Positions 43,090-53,052 of a DNA stretch of 64,000 bases are shown here, one piece after another. The notes under the pieces were generated by a model. It was not told where the DNA came from. It was given only the letters and a program-made list of their open reading frames with translations, and did no database searches. The number at the start of each line of letters is the position of its first letter. The stretch's first letter is position 1. The position numbers were made by a program, and so were the translations under genes. This DNA is from Leucobacter chromiireducens subsp. chromiireducens (GTDB lineage Bacteria; Actinomycetota; Actinomycetes; Actinomycetales; Microbacteriaceae): NCBI RefSeq assembly GCF_016758255.1, contig NZ_QYAD01000006.1:62001-126000 (forward strand), written 5' to 3'.

Positions 43090-44466
43090 TTGAACGCCAC
43101 CCAAACACCACCCGATCGAACCTTCCCTCGCTACGGCACATTCGCCGAGGCGACGCGCATCGGCGCGCTGCTGCGCAAAGAAGCCGTCGGCGGCATGCTG
43201 CTCGTCGCCGCCGCACTCATCGCGATCATCTGGGCGAACACTCCCGCCGCTGACGCGTACTTCGCACTGCGGGATCTCAAGATCGGCTACGAGCCCTGGC
43301 ACCTGAACCTCAGCCTCGGGGCATGGGCCGCTGACGGGCTCCTCGCGATCTTCTTCTTCCTCGTCGGCCTCGAACTCAAACGAGAGTTCGTCGCCGGCGA
43401 CCTCAGGAAGTTCCGCACCGCGATCGTCCCGATCGCGGCCGCCGCAGGCGGCGTGGCCGTGCCCGCACTCATCTACGCGGCGATCGTCTGGCAGCAGCCC
43501 GAGCTCCGGGCGGGGTGGGCGATCCCGACCGCCACGGATATCGCGTTCGCCGTCGCTGTCCTCGCGATCATCGGCTCCCACCTGCCCCCGGCATTGCGGA
43601 TCTTCCTCCTCACCCTCGCCGTCGTCGACGATCTGCTCGCGATCAGCATCATCGCCGTGTTCTACACCGACCACATCGAGATCCTCCCGCTGCTTCTCGC
43701 GTTCGCGGTCATCGCGGTCTACGGGTTCATCGCGCAACGCTACCGAGCCTTCTTCGGGATCCACCCATTCGCGGCCTGGCTGATCCTGCTCCCCATCGGA
43801 GTCGTCGCGTGGGCGCTGATGCACGCCTCCGGCGTGCACGCCACCATCGCGGGCGTGCTGCTCGGATTCACGATCCCGGTGCTCCACCGCCGCGCAGACG
43901 GGGAGGCGGCCTCGGGCCGTCCGGGGCTCGCGGAGGAGTTCGAGCACCGTTTCCGCCCGCTGTCGGCCGGGATCGCGGTGCCGGTTTTCGCGTTCTTCGC
44001 CGCCGGGGTCTCGGTCGGCGGGCCTGCGGGGATCCGTGACGCGATGACGAATCCCATTACCTTCGCGATTGTGGCCGCCCTCGTCCTAGGCAAGCCGCTC
44101 GGCATCGTGACGACGACGTGGCTCACCACGAAGGCGCTCCGCACGAAGCTCGACCCGGAGTTGCGGTGGATCGACATGATCGGAGTCGGGCTCCTCGCCG
44201 GCATCGGGTTCACCGTGTCGCTGCTCGTCGCCGAACTCAGCTTCCCCGCCGGCGCAGTGGAGCACGACTACGCGAAAGTCGCGATTCTCACGGCCTCCGT
44301 GATCGCCGCAGCGGGCGCGGCGATCCTGCTCGGCACCCGCAACCGCCGGTACCGGCGCATCGCGCTGCGCGATGCGGTTGATGCGGACGCAGATGGCATC
44401 CCTGACGTCTACCAGCAGGGACAGGAACCTGATTGGTTCAAGCCCAGGCCAGGCCCACGCCGGTAG
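43090..44466 (+). CDS. nhaA: Na+/H+ antiporter NhaA
   Basis: A 458-residue antiporter with about 12 membrane segments. The ion-binding aspartate pair is in LAVVDDLLAISIIAVFYT (about residues 180-181), and GLELKREFVAGDL and GIGFTVSLLVAELSF are family motifs. The start is TTG 43090 with AGGAG 7 bases upstream. The C-terminal 35 residues carry D-A-D-A-D-G-I-P-D, an EF-hand/dockerin-like calcium loop, and end KPRPGPRR. Its last 29 bases overlap the convergent chrA gene. Confidence 0.93.
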   Translation: MNATQTPPDRTFPRYGTFAEATRIGALLRKEAVGGMLLVAAALIAIIWANTPAADAYFALRDLKIGYEPWHLNLSLGAWAADGLLAIFFFLVGLELKREFVAGDLRKFRTAIVPIAAAAGGVAVPALIYAAIVWQQPELRAGWAIPTATDIAFAVAVLAIIGSHLPPALRIFLLTLAVVDDLLAISIIAVFYTDHIEILPLLLAFAVIAVYGFIAQRYRAFFGIHPFAAWLILLPIGVVAWALMHASGVHATIAGVLLGFTIPVLHRRADGEAASGRPGLAEEFEHRFRPLSAGIAVPVFAFFAAGVSVGGPAGIRDAMTNPITFAIVAALVLGKPLGIVTTTWLTTKALRTKLDPELRWIDMIGVGLLAGIGFTVSLLVAELSFPAGAVEHDYAKVAILTASVIAAAGAAILLGTRNRRYRRIALRDAVDADADGIPDVYQQGQEPDWFKPRPGPRR

Positions 44467-45676
44467 CGGTCACGGTCACCCCTGCCGCTGCCCCCAGGAG
44501 GACGGCGATCCATGCGGGAAGCTTCCACACGGTGAGGAGCAGGAAGCATGCTGCGGCGATGCCGAGGGATGGGATCCCGGTGATCGCGGAAGTGATCACC
44601 GGGGTCCAGAGCGCCGCGGCAAGGATTCCGACGACGGCCGCGTTCGCGCCCGCGAGCGTCGCTCGGATGTTCGGGTTCTGGCGCACACGATCCCAGAACG
44701 GCAGAGCCGCGACCAGCAGGAGAAGGCCGGGCACGAAGACGGCGATCAGCGCGAGCAGCGCTGCGACGGGGGCGAGCGCGCCAGGCACCATGTCAAAGCC
44801 GAGGTAGGCGGCGAAGGTGAAGAGCGGGCCGGGAACGGCTTGGGCTGCCCCGTAGCCGGCGAGGAACTGTTCGGGAGCAATCGAACTGGCAACGGCGGGT
44901 TCGGCCTGCAGCAACGGCAGCACGACATGCCCGCCGCCGAACACGAGCGCCCCGGCGCGGGTGAATGCGTCAGCGATCTGGACCCAGGTGTTCTGGGTGA
45001 GCGCGGCGAGCACCGGTAGGCCCACCAGCAGGCAGCCGAAGACGACCAGCGCCGCGATCCCCGTCTTACGGGAGACGCGCAACGTGAGTGCCTCCGCGCG
45101 AGACACGGCCGCACCGCGGCACCACAGCACCCCGGCGACGAGACCGGTGAGGATCGCCGCGATCTGCCCGAGGCTGCCGGGGAGCAGGAGCGCCAAGCCT
45201 ACGGCGGCAAGACCGATCAGGATGCGCCGCAGATCCGGTGTCAGCGTGCGCGCCATGCCGATCACTGCGTGCGCGACGACCGCGACCGCGACCGCCTTCA
45301 ACCCCACGATCAGGCCCTGCCCGATTATGCCCTCGAGCCTGACGGCGCCGATGGCGAAGAGCACGAGCAGCAGCGCTGAGGGCAGTGTGAACGCTACCCA
45401 CGCGGCTACCGCGCCGCGGAAGCCGGCGCGGATCAGGCCGAGCGCGAACCCGACCTGGCTCGACGCCGGGCCCGGGAGGAACTGGCACAGCGCAACCAAC
45501 TCGGCGTACTGGCCCTCGCTCACCCACTTGCGGCGGGCGACGAGTTCCTCGCGGAAGTAGCCGAGGTGTGCGATCGGCCCCCCGAACGACGTGACACCGA
45601 GCTTCAGAAACGCGCGGAACACCTCCGCGGCGCTCCCGGACGGCCGCGCGGGTGCTGCGGGCGCGTCATGGGTCAC
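44438..45676 (-). CDS. chrA: Chromate transporter homologue (ChrA, two-domain form)
   Basis: A 412-residue membrane protein of the CHR family with two homologous halves: first half ..FLKLGVTSFGGPIAHLGYFREELV.. and ..LCQFLPGPASSQVGFALGLIRAG.., second half ..FTRAGALVFGGGHVVLPLLQAE.. and ..GYGAAQAVPGPLFTFAAYLG... It exports chromate or a related oxyanion. The GTG at 45676 overlaps the arsC stop (GTGA), so it is cotranslated as the last gene of ars cassette 2, which suggests arsenic-inducible expression. Confidence 0.88.
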   Translation of the reverse strand: MTHDAPAAPARPSGSAAEVFRAFLKLGVTSFGGPIAHLGYFREELVARRKWVSEGQYAELVALCQFLPGPASSQVGFALGLIRAGFRGAVAAWVAFTLPSALLLVLFAIGAVRLEGIIGQGLIVGLKAVAVAVVAHAVIGMARTLTPDLRRILIGLAAVGLALLLPGSLGQIAAILTGLVAGVLWCRGAAVSRAEALTLRVSRKTGIAALVVFGCLLVGLPVLAALTQNTWVQIADAFTRAGALVFGGGHVVLPLLQAEPAVASSIAPEQFLAGYGAAQAVPGPLFTFAAYLGFDMVPGALAPVAALLALIAVFVPGLLLLVAALPFWDRVRQNPNIRATLAGANAAVVGILAAALWTPVITSAITGIPSLGIAAACFLLLTVWKLPAWIAVLLGAAAGVTVTATGVGLAWA

Positions 45677-46080
45677 GGTTCGAGCAGTTCTGAAATCAGC
45701 GTCTCGACCCGCGTCTTGATCTCGTCGCGGATCGGCCGCACCGCGTCGATGCCCTGGCCGGCGGGGTCGTCGAGTTTCCAGTCCTCGTAGCGTTTGCCGG
45801 GAAAGAACGGGCAGGCGTCGCCGCAGCCCATGGTGATCACCACGTCCGAAGCTTGCACTGCCTCGGTGCTCAGCACCTTGGGCTGCTCGGCGGTGATATC
45901 GATGCCCGCCTCTCGCATGGCCTCGACCGCGATGGAGTTGATCTTGTCGGCGGGCATCGACCCGGCAGAGCGCACCTCGATGCGGCCTGCCGCGAGGTGG
46001 CGGAGAAAGCCGGCGGCCATCTGGGATCGTCCGGCGTTGTGCACGCACACGAACAACACGGAAGGTTTCTGATCGGTCAT
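45673..46080 (-). CDS. arsC: Arsenate reductase (LMW-phosphatase fold), cassette 2
   Basis: A 135-residue enzyme almost identical in layout to the copy at 7464-7871: P-loop C-V-H-N-A-G-R-S, cysteine pair in GCGDACPFFPG and Asp motif YEDWKLDDP. Many codons differ silently from copy 1, so the duplication is old or the copies came separately. No strong ribosome site precedes the ATG. The stop is fused to the chrA start. Confidence 0.92.
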   Translation of the reverse strand: MTDQKPSVLFVCVHNAGRSQMAAGFLRHLAAGRIEVRSAGSMPADKINSIAVEAMREAGIDITAEQPKVLSTEAVQASDVVITMGCGDACPFFPGKRYEDWKLDDPAGQGIDAVRPIRDEIKTRVETLISELLEP

Positions 46081-46100
46081 ATTCAGTTCGCTGCTTTCAA

Positions 46101-47117
46101 CTAGGTGAGGGTGGCGAGGAGGGTGCGCACGCGGCGTTCGATGTCGTCGCGGATCGCGTCGATGCCTTCCGGGGAGGCGAGTGCGGGGTCTCCGACGGCC
46201 CAGTCCTCGTAGCGGACGCCGGGAATGATCGGGCAGACGTCGCCGCATCCCATCGTCACGACGACGTCGGCGGCACGCACGGCGTCGTCGGTGAGCGGCT
46301 TCGGGAACGCAGCGACTGCGTCGTGCTCATCCTCGATCTGGGTGAGCAGCGACCGGACGCGCGGGTGCACGTCCGTGGCCGGGGTGGAGCCCGCGGAACG
46401 GGCGATCACGCGACCGCGCGCGAGCTGGTTCACGATTGCGGCGGCGAGCTGCGACCGCCCCGCGTTCTGCACGCACACGAACAGCACCTGTGGCACCCCG
46501 GACGACCTGTCGCGGGCGAGATCGGTGAGGCGTTGACGGACGAAGCGCTCGGTCAGCGGGATCAGATGACGGGTGACCTTCGCGGATCGCACGAGGCTCG
46601 CATAGGACTCGCGGACGATCGCGATCACCAGATCCCGGCTCAGCCCGGTCAGTTCGTCCGCGAGTTCTTCGCCTAGGCGCGTCACTCGTCCATCCATGTC
46701 GCGCAGGGTTTCCGCACGAAGCAGAGCATCCTCTGAGTCTTCGGGATCCCCGAGGTTACCTGTGATCGCGGCGGGGGCGAAAGCGTCGAGGAGCGCTGCG
46801 ACTGCCTGCTGCTTGCCGGCCGCGATCCGGTACCACACCCAGGTGCCGCGCCGTTCGGACTGCAGCATCCCCGTGTCTTTGAGGACCTTCAGATGGTGGG
46901 AGACGGTCGGCTGGGACACGTCGGAGAGCTCCGCGAGGTCGCACACGCAGGACTCGCCCCGCGGGTCGGCCGCGATCGCCGACAGCATCCGCAGTCGCAG
47001 CGGATCCGCGAGCGCCTTCAGCGCGCCCGCCACGGTGACGGCCGCATCTGTGCCGATCGCGTGCGTCACCGACGGTGCGCAGGAGTCAGCTGCCGGAAGG
47101 GAGGTTGTGTCGGTCAT
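46101..47117 (-). CDS. ArsR-ArsC fusion, cassette 2
   Basis: A 338-residue protein with the same three-part layout as the cassette 1 copy: an ArsR winged helix with E-S-C-V-C-D-L and SQPTVSHHLKVLK, a helical linker domain, and an LMW-phosphatase arsenate reductase domain with C-V-Q-N-A-G-R-S and YEDWAVGDP. It should repress the trxB-headed operon from the dyad at 49197-49218. The ATG overlaps the acr3 stop. Confidence 0.9.
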   Translation of the reverse strand: MTDTTSLPAADSCAPSVTHAIGTDAAVTVAGALKALADPLRLRMLSAIAADPRGESCVCDLAELSDVSQPTVSHHLKVLKDTGMLQSERRGTWVWYRIAAGKQQAVAALLDAFAPAAITGNLGDPEDSEDALLRAETLRDMDGRVTRLGEELADELTGLSRDLVIAIVRESYASLVRSAKVTRHLIPLTERFVRQRLTDLARDRSSGVPQVLFVCVQNAGRSQLAAAIVNQLARGRVIARSAGSTPATDVHPRVRSLLTQIEDEHDAVAAFPKPLTDDAVRAADVVVTMGCGDVCPIIPGVRYEDWAVGDPALASPEGIDAIRDDIERRVRTLLATLT

Positions 47118-48211
47118 GAAACCCTCGATTCAAGTGATCGGGTGGTGTAAGGGTCGATATGGAACCAGGCTCGCGCCGCCCACAGGGAGACGTAGACGAG
47201 GGCGACGAGCACGGGCACCTCGATGAGCGGTCCGACCACACCTGCGAGTGCCTGCCCGGACGTGGCGCCGAAGGTGCCGATAGCGACCGCGATCGCCAGC
47301 TCGAAGTTGTTGCCGGCGGCGGTGAACGCCAGGGTCGTCGACTTGGCGTAGCCCAGGCTGAGCACCTTGCCCAGGAGGAGCCCGGCGAACCACATGAGGG
47401 CGAAGTAGACCAGCAGCGGCACAGCGATGCGGGCTACCGCGAGCGGGTTCGACGTGACCGCTTCTCCTTGCAGTGCGAACAGCAGCACGATCGTGAACAG
47501 CAACCCGTACAGCGCCCACGGCCCGACAGCGGGGAGGAACTTTTCCTCGTACCAGGCCCGGCCGCGGCGCCGCTCGCCGATCCAGCGGGACGCGAAACCC
47601 GCGAGGAGGGGGATGCCAAGAAACACCAGCACGTTCACCGCGATCTGCCACACCGAGATATCGAGGCCTTGGGTGTCGAGGCCAAGCCAAGCCGGGAGCG
47701 CGGTGAGGTAGAACCATCCGAGCACGGAGAACATTACGACCTGGAAGACGGAGTTGATCGCGACGAGCACTGCGGTGGCCTCACGGTCTCCGCAGGCGAG
47801 ATCGTTCCAGATCACCACCATCGCGATGCACCGCGCCAGCCCCACAATGATCAAGCCGGTCCGGTACTCGGGAAGATCCGGCAGGAAGACCCAGGCGAGC
47901 GCAAACATCACCGCGGGCCCGACGACCCAGTTCAGCACCAGGGAGGAGACGAGGAGCTTCGTATCGCCGGTGACGGCGGCGACCCTGTCGTAGCGCACCT
48001 TGGCAAGCACCGGGTACATCATCACCAGCAACCCGATCCCGATCGGCACGGAGATGCCAGCGACCTCCAGCCGAGCCAGCAGACCCGACAACGCAGGTAT
48101 GAAACGGCCCAGCGCCAGCCCCGAGATCATCGCGAGCCCGATCCACAACGGCAGCCACTTGTCGAGCGTGGATAGCCGCTTCGGAGCGACGCGCGGCGTC
48201 ACGGCGGTCAT
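47114..48211 (-). CDS. acr3: ACR3-type arsenite efflux permease, cassette 2
   Basis: A 365-residue ACR3 antiporter with the conserved Cys ([15 protein letters not shown]) and Glu ([15 protein letters not shown]). It is closely similar to the copy at 5360-6448. The ATG overlaps the trxB stop directly, because this cassette lacks trxA. Confidence 0.94.
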   Translation of the reverse strand: MTAVTPRVAPKRLSTLDKWLPLWIGLAMISGLALGRFIPALSGLLARLEVAGISVPIGIGLLVMMYPVLAKVRYDRVAAVTGDTKLLVSSLVLNWVVGPAVMFALAWVFLPDLPEYRTGLIIVGLARCIAMVVIWNDLACGDREATAVLVAINSVFQVVMFSVLGWFYLTALPAWLGLDTQGLDISVWQIAVNVLVFLGIPLLAGFASRWIGERRRGRAWYEEKFLPAVGPWALYGLLFTIVLLFALQGEAVTSNPLAVARIAVPLLVYFALMWFAGLLLGKVLSLGYAKSTTLAFTAAGNNFELAIAVAIGTFGATSGQALAGVVGPLIEVPVLVALVYVSLWAARAWFHIDPYTTRSLESRVS

Positions 48212-49194
48212 GCGGACACCTTGAGGGTCGGATCTGCGACCGCGATTACCGGCGCGACCGGGGCAAGGTTCGAGAGGTAGTGCTGCGCGTCCTGGGCCGC
48301 GGCGCAACCTGTGCCTGCAGCGGTGATCGCTTGCCGATAGGTGTGATCGACCAGGTCTCCAGCGGCAAATACGCCCGGAAGATTCGTTCGAGTTGAGGGA
48401 TGAGCAACGGTCACATACCCATCCCTGTCAGTCGTGACCTGTCCGACCACGAGCTCCGACCGCGGGTCATGACCGATCGCCTCGAACACTCCCGCCACGT
48501 CCAAGACCCGCTCCGCACCCGTCGTCGTGTTGCGCAGACGTAGCCCGGTCACCTGATCGTCGCCGAGAATCTCGGCGACTTCGCTATTCCATGCGACCTC
48601 GATCTTGGGGTGGTCGAGCACCCGCTGCGCCATGATCTTCGAGGCCCGGAACTCATCTCGCCGGTGCACGATCGTCACTTTCGACACGAACCTCGTCAAG
48701 AACAACGCCTCCTCCATCGCGGAGTCTCCACCGCCGACCACCGCGATCTCGCGGTCCCGGAAGAAGAACCCATCGCATGTCGCACACCACGACACCCCAT
48801 GACCAGACAAGCGATCCTCCTCAGGGAGGCCGAGCTTCCGATACGCCGACCCCATCGCCAGGACCACCGCCCTGGCCCGATAGGTGCTGCCGCCACCGGT
48901 CACGATGGTCTTCCACTCGCTCGCGAGATCCAACCAGGTCGCGTCGTCGTACACGATCTGTGCTCCGAATCGTTCGGCTTGCACGCGCATCGACTCCATC
49001 AGCTCCGGGCCCTGCACACCGGCGAGAAAGCCCGGAAAGTTCTCAACCTCAGTCGTCGTCATCAGCGCACCTCCCGCCGACACCGACCCCGCAACCACCA
49101 TCGGGGCGAGCCCCGCACGAGCGGCGTACAGCGCCGCAGTGTATCCGGCAGGACCCGAACCGACAATGACCAGCTCTAGCTCTTGAATCGACAT
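48208..49194 (-). CDS. trxB: Thioredoxin-disulfide reductase, cassette 2
   Basis: A 328-residue flavoenzyme with [10 protein letters not shown], the C-A-T-C redox pair ([11 protein letters not shown]), [12 protein letters not shown] and [20 protein letters not shown]. It is the first gene of cassette 2. The ATG follows TATAGA by three bases, as in cassette 1, so a leaderless message is likely. Its thioredoxin partner must come from elsewhere, possibly from trxA at 5037. Confidence 0.94.
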   Translation of the reverse strand: MSIQELELVIVGSGPAGYTAALYAARAGLAPMVVAGSVSAGGALMTTTEVENFPGFLAGVQGPELMESMRVQAERFGAQIVYDDATWLDLASEWKTIVTGGGSTYRARAVVLAMGSAYRKLGLPEEDRLSGHGVSWCATCDGFFFRDREIAVVGGGDSAMEEALFLTRFVSKVTIVHRRDEFRASKIMAQRVLDHPKIEVAWNSEVAEILGDDQVTGLRLRNTTTGAERVLDVAGVFEAIGHDPRSELVVGQVTTDRDGYVTVAHPSTRTNLPGVFAAGDLVDHTYRQAITAAGTGCAAAQDAQHYLSNLAPVAPVIAVADPTLKVSA

Positions 49195-49196
49195 GT

Positions 49197-49218
49197 TTCT
49201 ATATTGATGAATATCGAA
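49197..49218. promoter_or_regulatory. Candidate ArsR operator/promoter of second ars cassette
   Basis: On the minus strand TTCGATAT and ATATAGAA form a dyad with a 6-base spacer and one mismatch pair, ending 2 bases before the trxB ATG. It corresponds position for position to 4042-4063, which supports a conserved repressor site for the two ArsR-ArsC fusions. Confidence 0.6.
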
Positions 49219-49337
49219 ACATGTCGCAAGTCATGATGACGCAGTTCGCCAAGAGTTCATCTCTCGACTATCTATTTTCCCTCTCGCCCGTCAACGAGGG
49301 GCTATCTCCCCACAGGGGACGGAGCCCTACCTGACAA
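49219..49337. other. Region before the relaxase gene, candidate origin of transfer
   Basis: A spacer of about 120 bases between the divergent trxB and relaxase genes contains GAGGGGCTATCTCCCC and the adjacent CCCCACAGGGG, two short inverted repeats just before the relaxase start. Origins of transfer often lie beside the relaxase gene and carry such repeats. The nick site cannot be identified here. Confidence 0.3.
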
Positions 49338-49340
49338 GTG

Positions 49341-52300
49341 ATGACGGTATCGATGCGGGTGATGAGTGCCGGGGATGGCTACAAGTACCTCCTGCGCTCC
49401 GTCGTCACCGGCGATGGCGATCGATCCCTGTCCACCCCGCTCACGCGGTACTATGTCGAAGTCGGCAACCCGCCCGGCAGTTGGCTCGGCGCCGGTGTCG
49501 CGCATCTCGTCAATGGCCAGATCGCGACCGGGGATGAGGTGTCGGATGAGCAACTGCAGTTGCTCATCGGCATGGGCCGCGATCCGGTGACGGGTGATCC
49601 GCTCGGGCACGCCTACCCGGTCTACTCGACCCCATCCGAGCGTATTGAAGCCAGAGTTGAAGCCCTCGACCCCGAGCTCGGCCCGGCCTCCCGTGCGGAG
49701 GCCGTCGCGCTGATCGAGGACGACGAACGACGCCGGGGCACGCGGAAGGCCGTCGCGGGGTACGACTATACGTTCTCGTTACCGAAGTCGGCGTCGGTGC
49801 TCTGGGCGGTCGCCGACGCGGGCACACAGGCCATGATCGCTGACGCGCATCATGCGGCGATCACGGAGGTGATCGAGTTCATGGAACGCGAGGTCGCCGC
49901 CACCCGCATCGGATCGACCGGCGCCGACGGCGGCGCGGTCGCCCAGGTCGATACTTTCGGGATCGCGGCGACCGCCTACGACCACTACGACTCCCGAGCC
50001 TCCGACCCGCACCTGCACACGCACGTCGTCGTCTCGAACAAAGTGAAGACCGTGCTCGACGGGCGGTGGCGGTCGCTCGACGGCCGCCCCATGCACGCCG
50101 CAACCGTCGCGCTCTCCGAATTGCACGAGGCGATCATCGCCGACCACCTCACCCGCCTCCTCGGCGTCGAATGGGAAGCACGGGAGCGCGGCCGGGACCG
50201 GAACCCGGCCTGGGCGATCACCACGGTGCCCGAAGAACTGGTGCTCGAGTTCTCCACTCGCGCCCATCAGATCGACGCTGCGAAGGATCGCCTCATCGCC
50301 GACTACGTGCAGTGGCACGGCCGTCAGCCGTCGGCGGCGACGGTCATCAAGCTCCGCGCGCAAGCGACCCTCGAAACCCGACCCGAGAAAACGGTTCGTT
50401 CCCTTGCGGACCTCACGGCTGAATGGCGTAGGCGTGCTTCGAGGAAGCTGGGGCGTGACGCCGGCGCGTGGGCGCGTGACGCGATCCCTGCCGGTGAGGT
50501 GCGGGTGCTGCGGGCGGATGATGTGCCGCTCGACCTGATCGAAGCGATCGCGCACTCCGTGGTCGAGGCCGTGGTCGCGAAACGGTCGACGTGGCACAGG
50601 TGGAACCTGACCGCGGAGGCGGCGCGGCAGACGATGGAGTATCGGTTCGCGACGACCCGGGATCGGGAGGCCGTGACCGGCCTGGTGGTCGATGCTGCCG
50701 AGCGTGCCTCGCTTCGCCTCACGCCGCCGGAGCTGGCCTCGACGCCAGCCAGGTTCCAGCGGGCTGACGGGACGAGCGCGTTCCGGCCCCGCCACTCAGC
50801 CCTGTTCTCCTCGACCGAGCTGCTGGAAGCCGAAGCCCGGCTCTTAGAGCGCTCCCGCACGATGACCGGCCCAACCGTGCCGCTCTCGGTGATCGAACGA
50901 GTGACGGGTGCACCGGATCGAGAAGGGCGGATGCTAGGCCCCGACCAAGCCTCCGCCCTCACCAAGATCGCAGTCTCGGGTAGGATGCTCGATCTACTGG
51001 TCGGCCCCGCCGGGACCGGGAAGACCACCGCGATGAACGCCCTACGCCACGCCTGGGAACAGCAGCACGGGAAGAGCTCGGTGGTGGGGCTCGCACCGTC
51101 CGTGGTCGCTGCGGAAGTCCTCGCCGACGACCTCGGTATCCAGACAGAGAACACCGCGAGATGGTGGACGCTACACCAGATAGGGCGTGCCGAGTTCCGT
51201 GCGGGGCAGTTGGTCATCATTGATGAAGCGAGCCTCGCCGGTACTCTCTCGCTTGACCGTATCACGCGCCTCGCCGCCGACGCGGGTGCGAAGGTGTTGC
51301 TGGTCGGCGACTACTCCCAGTTGCAGGCCGTGGAAGCCGCCGGAGCGTTCGGCCTCCTCGCCGCCGATCGCGACGATACCCCGGAGCTCTTCACGATCCA
51401 CCGCTTCACGCACGAGTGGGAGAAGCGAGCGTCACTCGGGCTCCGCCTCGGCCACACCGACGTGATCGACACCTACCAGGATGCCGGCCGCATCACCAGC
51501 GGCGAAACCGAGGACATGACCGCACGAGCGTATGAGGCGTGGCGAGCCGACCGGGAGACCGGTGTTGCGTCGATCCTCGTCACCGACGCCTCAGAATCCA
51601 TGACCGCCCTGAACCTCCGCGCCCGCACCGAGCTCATCCTCGCCGGCATCGTCAAGCCCATCCGCGGCGAAGTCACTCTCGACGGCGGGGCGACCGCCGC
51701 AGTCGGCGATGTCGTCATCACTCGGAAGAACCGGCGGGATCTTCGCTCAGGCTCGGCATGGGTGCAGAACGGGAACCGGTGGATCATCACGAAGGTTCGG
51801 TCCGACGGCTCCTTGACGATCCGGCCCGCCAACCGGGATCGCGGCGGGTCGATCGTGCTGCCCGCCGACTACGTCGCCGAAAACCTCGACCTCGGCTACG
51901 CCGTAACCGCTTACCGCGCCCAAGGCGTCACCGTCGATACGGCACATGTGCTGGTCGATCCCTCGATGACCAGGGAGAACCTGTACGTCGCGTTCACCCG
52001 CGGCCGCGACGGGAACCACGCCTACGTCGCCGTCGACGCACCCGACGACGCGCACCAGCACCCGCACGAAGTCGAAGACCCAGAAGAAGCAGCACGGCGC
52101 GTCCTGTTCGGTGTGCTGAACCACTCTGGGGCGGAGTTGTCGGTGCACGAGACGATCGAGCAGGAGCAAGAACGGTGGGGGTCGATCCGGCAACTCGCCG
52201 CCGAGTACGAGACCATCGCCACCGAAGCCCAACACGACCGCTGGGCCACCCTCATCCGGGCATCCGGCCTCACCACCACCCAGGCGGATGCCGTGCTCGA

Positions 52301-52901
52301 CTCCGACGCCTTCGGCGCCCTCGCCGCGGAGCTCCGCCGCGCCGAAGCGAACCACCACGACGTTGACCGGCTCTTCCCACGCCTGGCCAAAGCCCGCGGC
52401 TTCGATGACGCCGACGACATCGCCTCCGTACTGCACTGGCGAATCGCGACCGCCACCGAGCACCCCGCCAGCGGCGGGCATGCGGCGCAGGCGCCCCGGT
52501 TGATCGCGGGCCTGATCCCGGTCGCCGGCGGGATCACCGAACTGGACATGCGGCAGGCGCTCGCGGAACGACACCAACTCATCGAACAACGCGCCACCGC
52601 CCTCGCCGAACAAGCAGCCGCTGAAGGCGCGCCGTGGGTGCGAACGCTTGGGGCGCGGCCCGGTGATCCGCGGAAGCAGGAAGCCTGGGCGCGGTATGCG
52701 CGCACGGTCGCCGCGTACCGCGACCGCTACGACATCGCCAGTGGCGACGCCCTCGGCCCGGAGGCGGATGGGATCGCGCAGAAGATCGACCAAGCCCGCG
52801 CCGCACAAGCGATCCAACGCGCACGAGCCCTCACAACCCAGCGGGCACGACCGAAGGCCGCCGCGAACGCACTCACCCGCCGGGGCGGACGGTCGTTGTA
52901 A
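49341..52901 (+). CDS. MobF-family conjugative relaxase/helicase (TraA-like)
   Basis: A 1186-residue two-part enzyme. The N-terminal ~300 residues are a TrwC/TraI relaxase domain with the metal-binding H-L-H-T-H at about 224-228 (DPHLHTHVVV) and an upstream YDYTFSLPKSASVLWA. Residues ~540-900 are a RecD-like helicase: Walker A G-P-A-G-T-G-K-T-T near 554, Walker B LVIIDEAS near 624, and late motif YAVTAYRAQGVTVDTAHV. It nicks at oriT and unwinds DNA for transfer. A GTG directly before the ATG (49338) may also start it. It lies 22 kb from the secretion genes. Confidence 0.93.
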   Translation: MTVSMRVMSAGDGYKYLLRSVVTGDGDRSLSTPLTRYYVEVGNPPGSWLGAGVAHLVNGQIATGDEVSDEQLQLLIGMGRDPVTGDPLGHAYPVYSTPSERIEARVEALDPELGPASRAEAVALIEDDERRRGTRKAVAGYDYTFSLPKSASVLWAVADAGTQAMIADAHHAAITEVIEFMEREVAATRIGSTGADGGAVAQVDTFGIAATAYDHYDSRASDPHLHTHVVVSNKVKTVLDGRWRSLDGRPMHAATVALSELHEAIIADHLTRLLGVEWEARERGRDRNPAWAITTVPEELVLEFSTRAHQIDAAKDRLIADYVQWHGRQPSAATVIKLRAQATLETRPEKTVRSLADLTAEWRRRASRKLGRDAGAWARDAIPAGEVRVLRADDVPLDLIEAIAHSVVEAVVAKRSTWHRWNLTAEAARQTMEYRFATTRDREAVTGLVVDAAERASLRLTPPELASTPARFQRADGTSAFRPRHSALFSSTELLEAEARLLERSRTMTGPTVPLSVIERVTGAPDREGRMLGPDQASALTKIAVSGRMLDLLVGPAGTGKTTAMNALRHAWEQQHGKSSVVGLAPSVVAAEVLADDLGIQTENTARWWTLHQIGRAEFRAGQLVIIDEASLAGTLSLDRITRLAADAGAKVLLVGDYSQLQAVEAAGAFGLLAADRDDTPELFTIHRFTHEWEKRASLGLRLGHTDVIDTYQDAGRITSGETEDMTARAYEAWRADRETGVASILVTDASESMTALNLRARTELILAGIVKPIRGEVTLDGGATAAVGDVVITRKNRRDLRSGSAWVQNGNRWIITKVRSDGSLTIRPANRDRGGSIVLPADYVAENLDLGYAVTAYRAQGVTVDTAHVLVDPSMTRENLYVAFTRGRDGNHAYVAVDAPDDAHQHPHEVEDPEEAARRVLFGVLNHSGAELSVHETIEQEQERWGSIRQLAAEYETIATEAQHDRWATLIRASGLTTTQADAVLDSDAFGALAAELRRAEANHHDVDRLFPRLAKARGFDDADDIASVLHWRIATATEHPASGGHAAQAPRLIAGLIPVAGGITELDMRQALAERHQLIEQRATALAEQAAAEGAPWVRTLGARPGDPRKQEAWARYARTVAAYRDRYDIASGDALGPEADGIAQKIDQARAAQAIQRARALTTQRARPKAAANALTRRGGRSL

Positions 52902-53004
52902 GCGACCCGAGGGTTCCGCTTCTCAAAGGCTCGACGTACAGTGGAAGGGCAGCGGCAGAAACCTGCATGACACATTTCGCCTCCGGGCCGGACCTTCGGG
53001 CCAC

Positions 53005-53042
53005 CTCAATAGCGCCGCTACCTACAGCAGTGCGCTATTGAG
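53005..53042 (+). promoter_or_regulatory. Perfect inverted repeat at the ribosome-binding region
   Basis: CTCAATAGCGC (53005-53015) and GCGCTATTGAG (53032-53042) form an 11-base perfect inverted repeat. The right arm runs into AGAGGAA, the ribosome binding site of the gene starting at 53053. It could be an operator, a translational control hairpin, or a terminator for the relaxase transcript. Confidence 0.5.
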
Positions 53043-53052
53043 AGGAATCATC

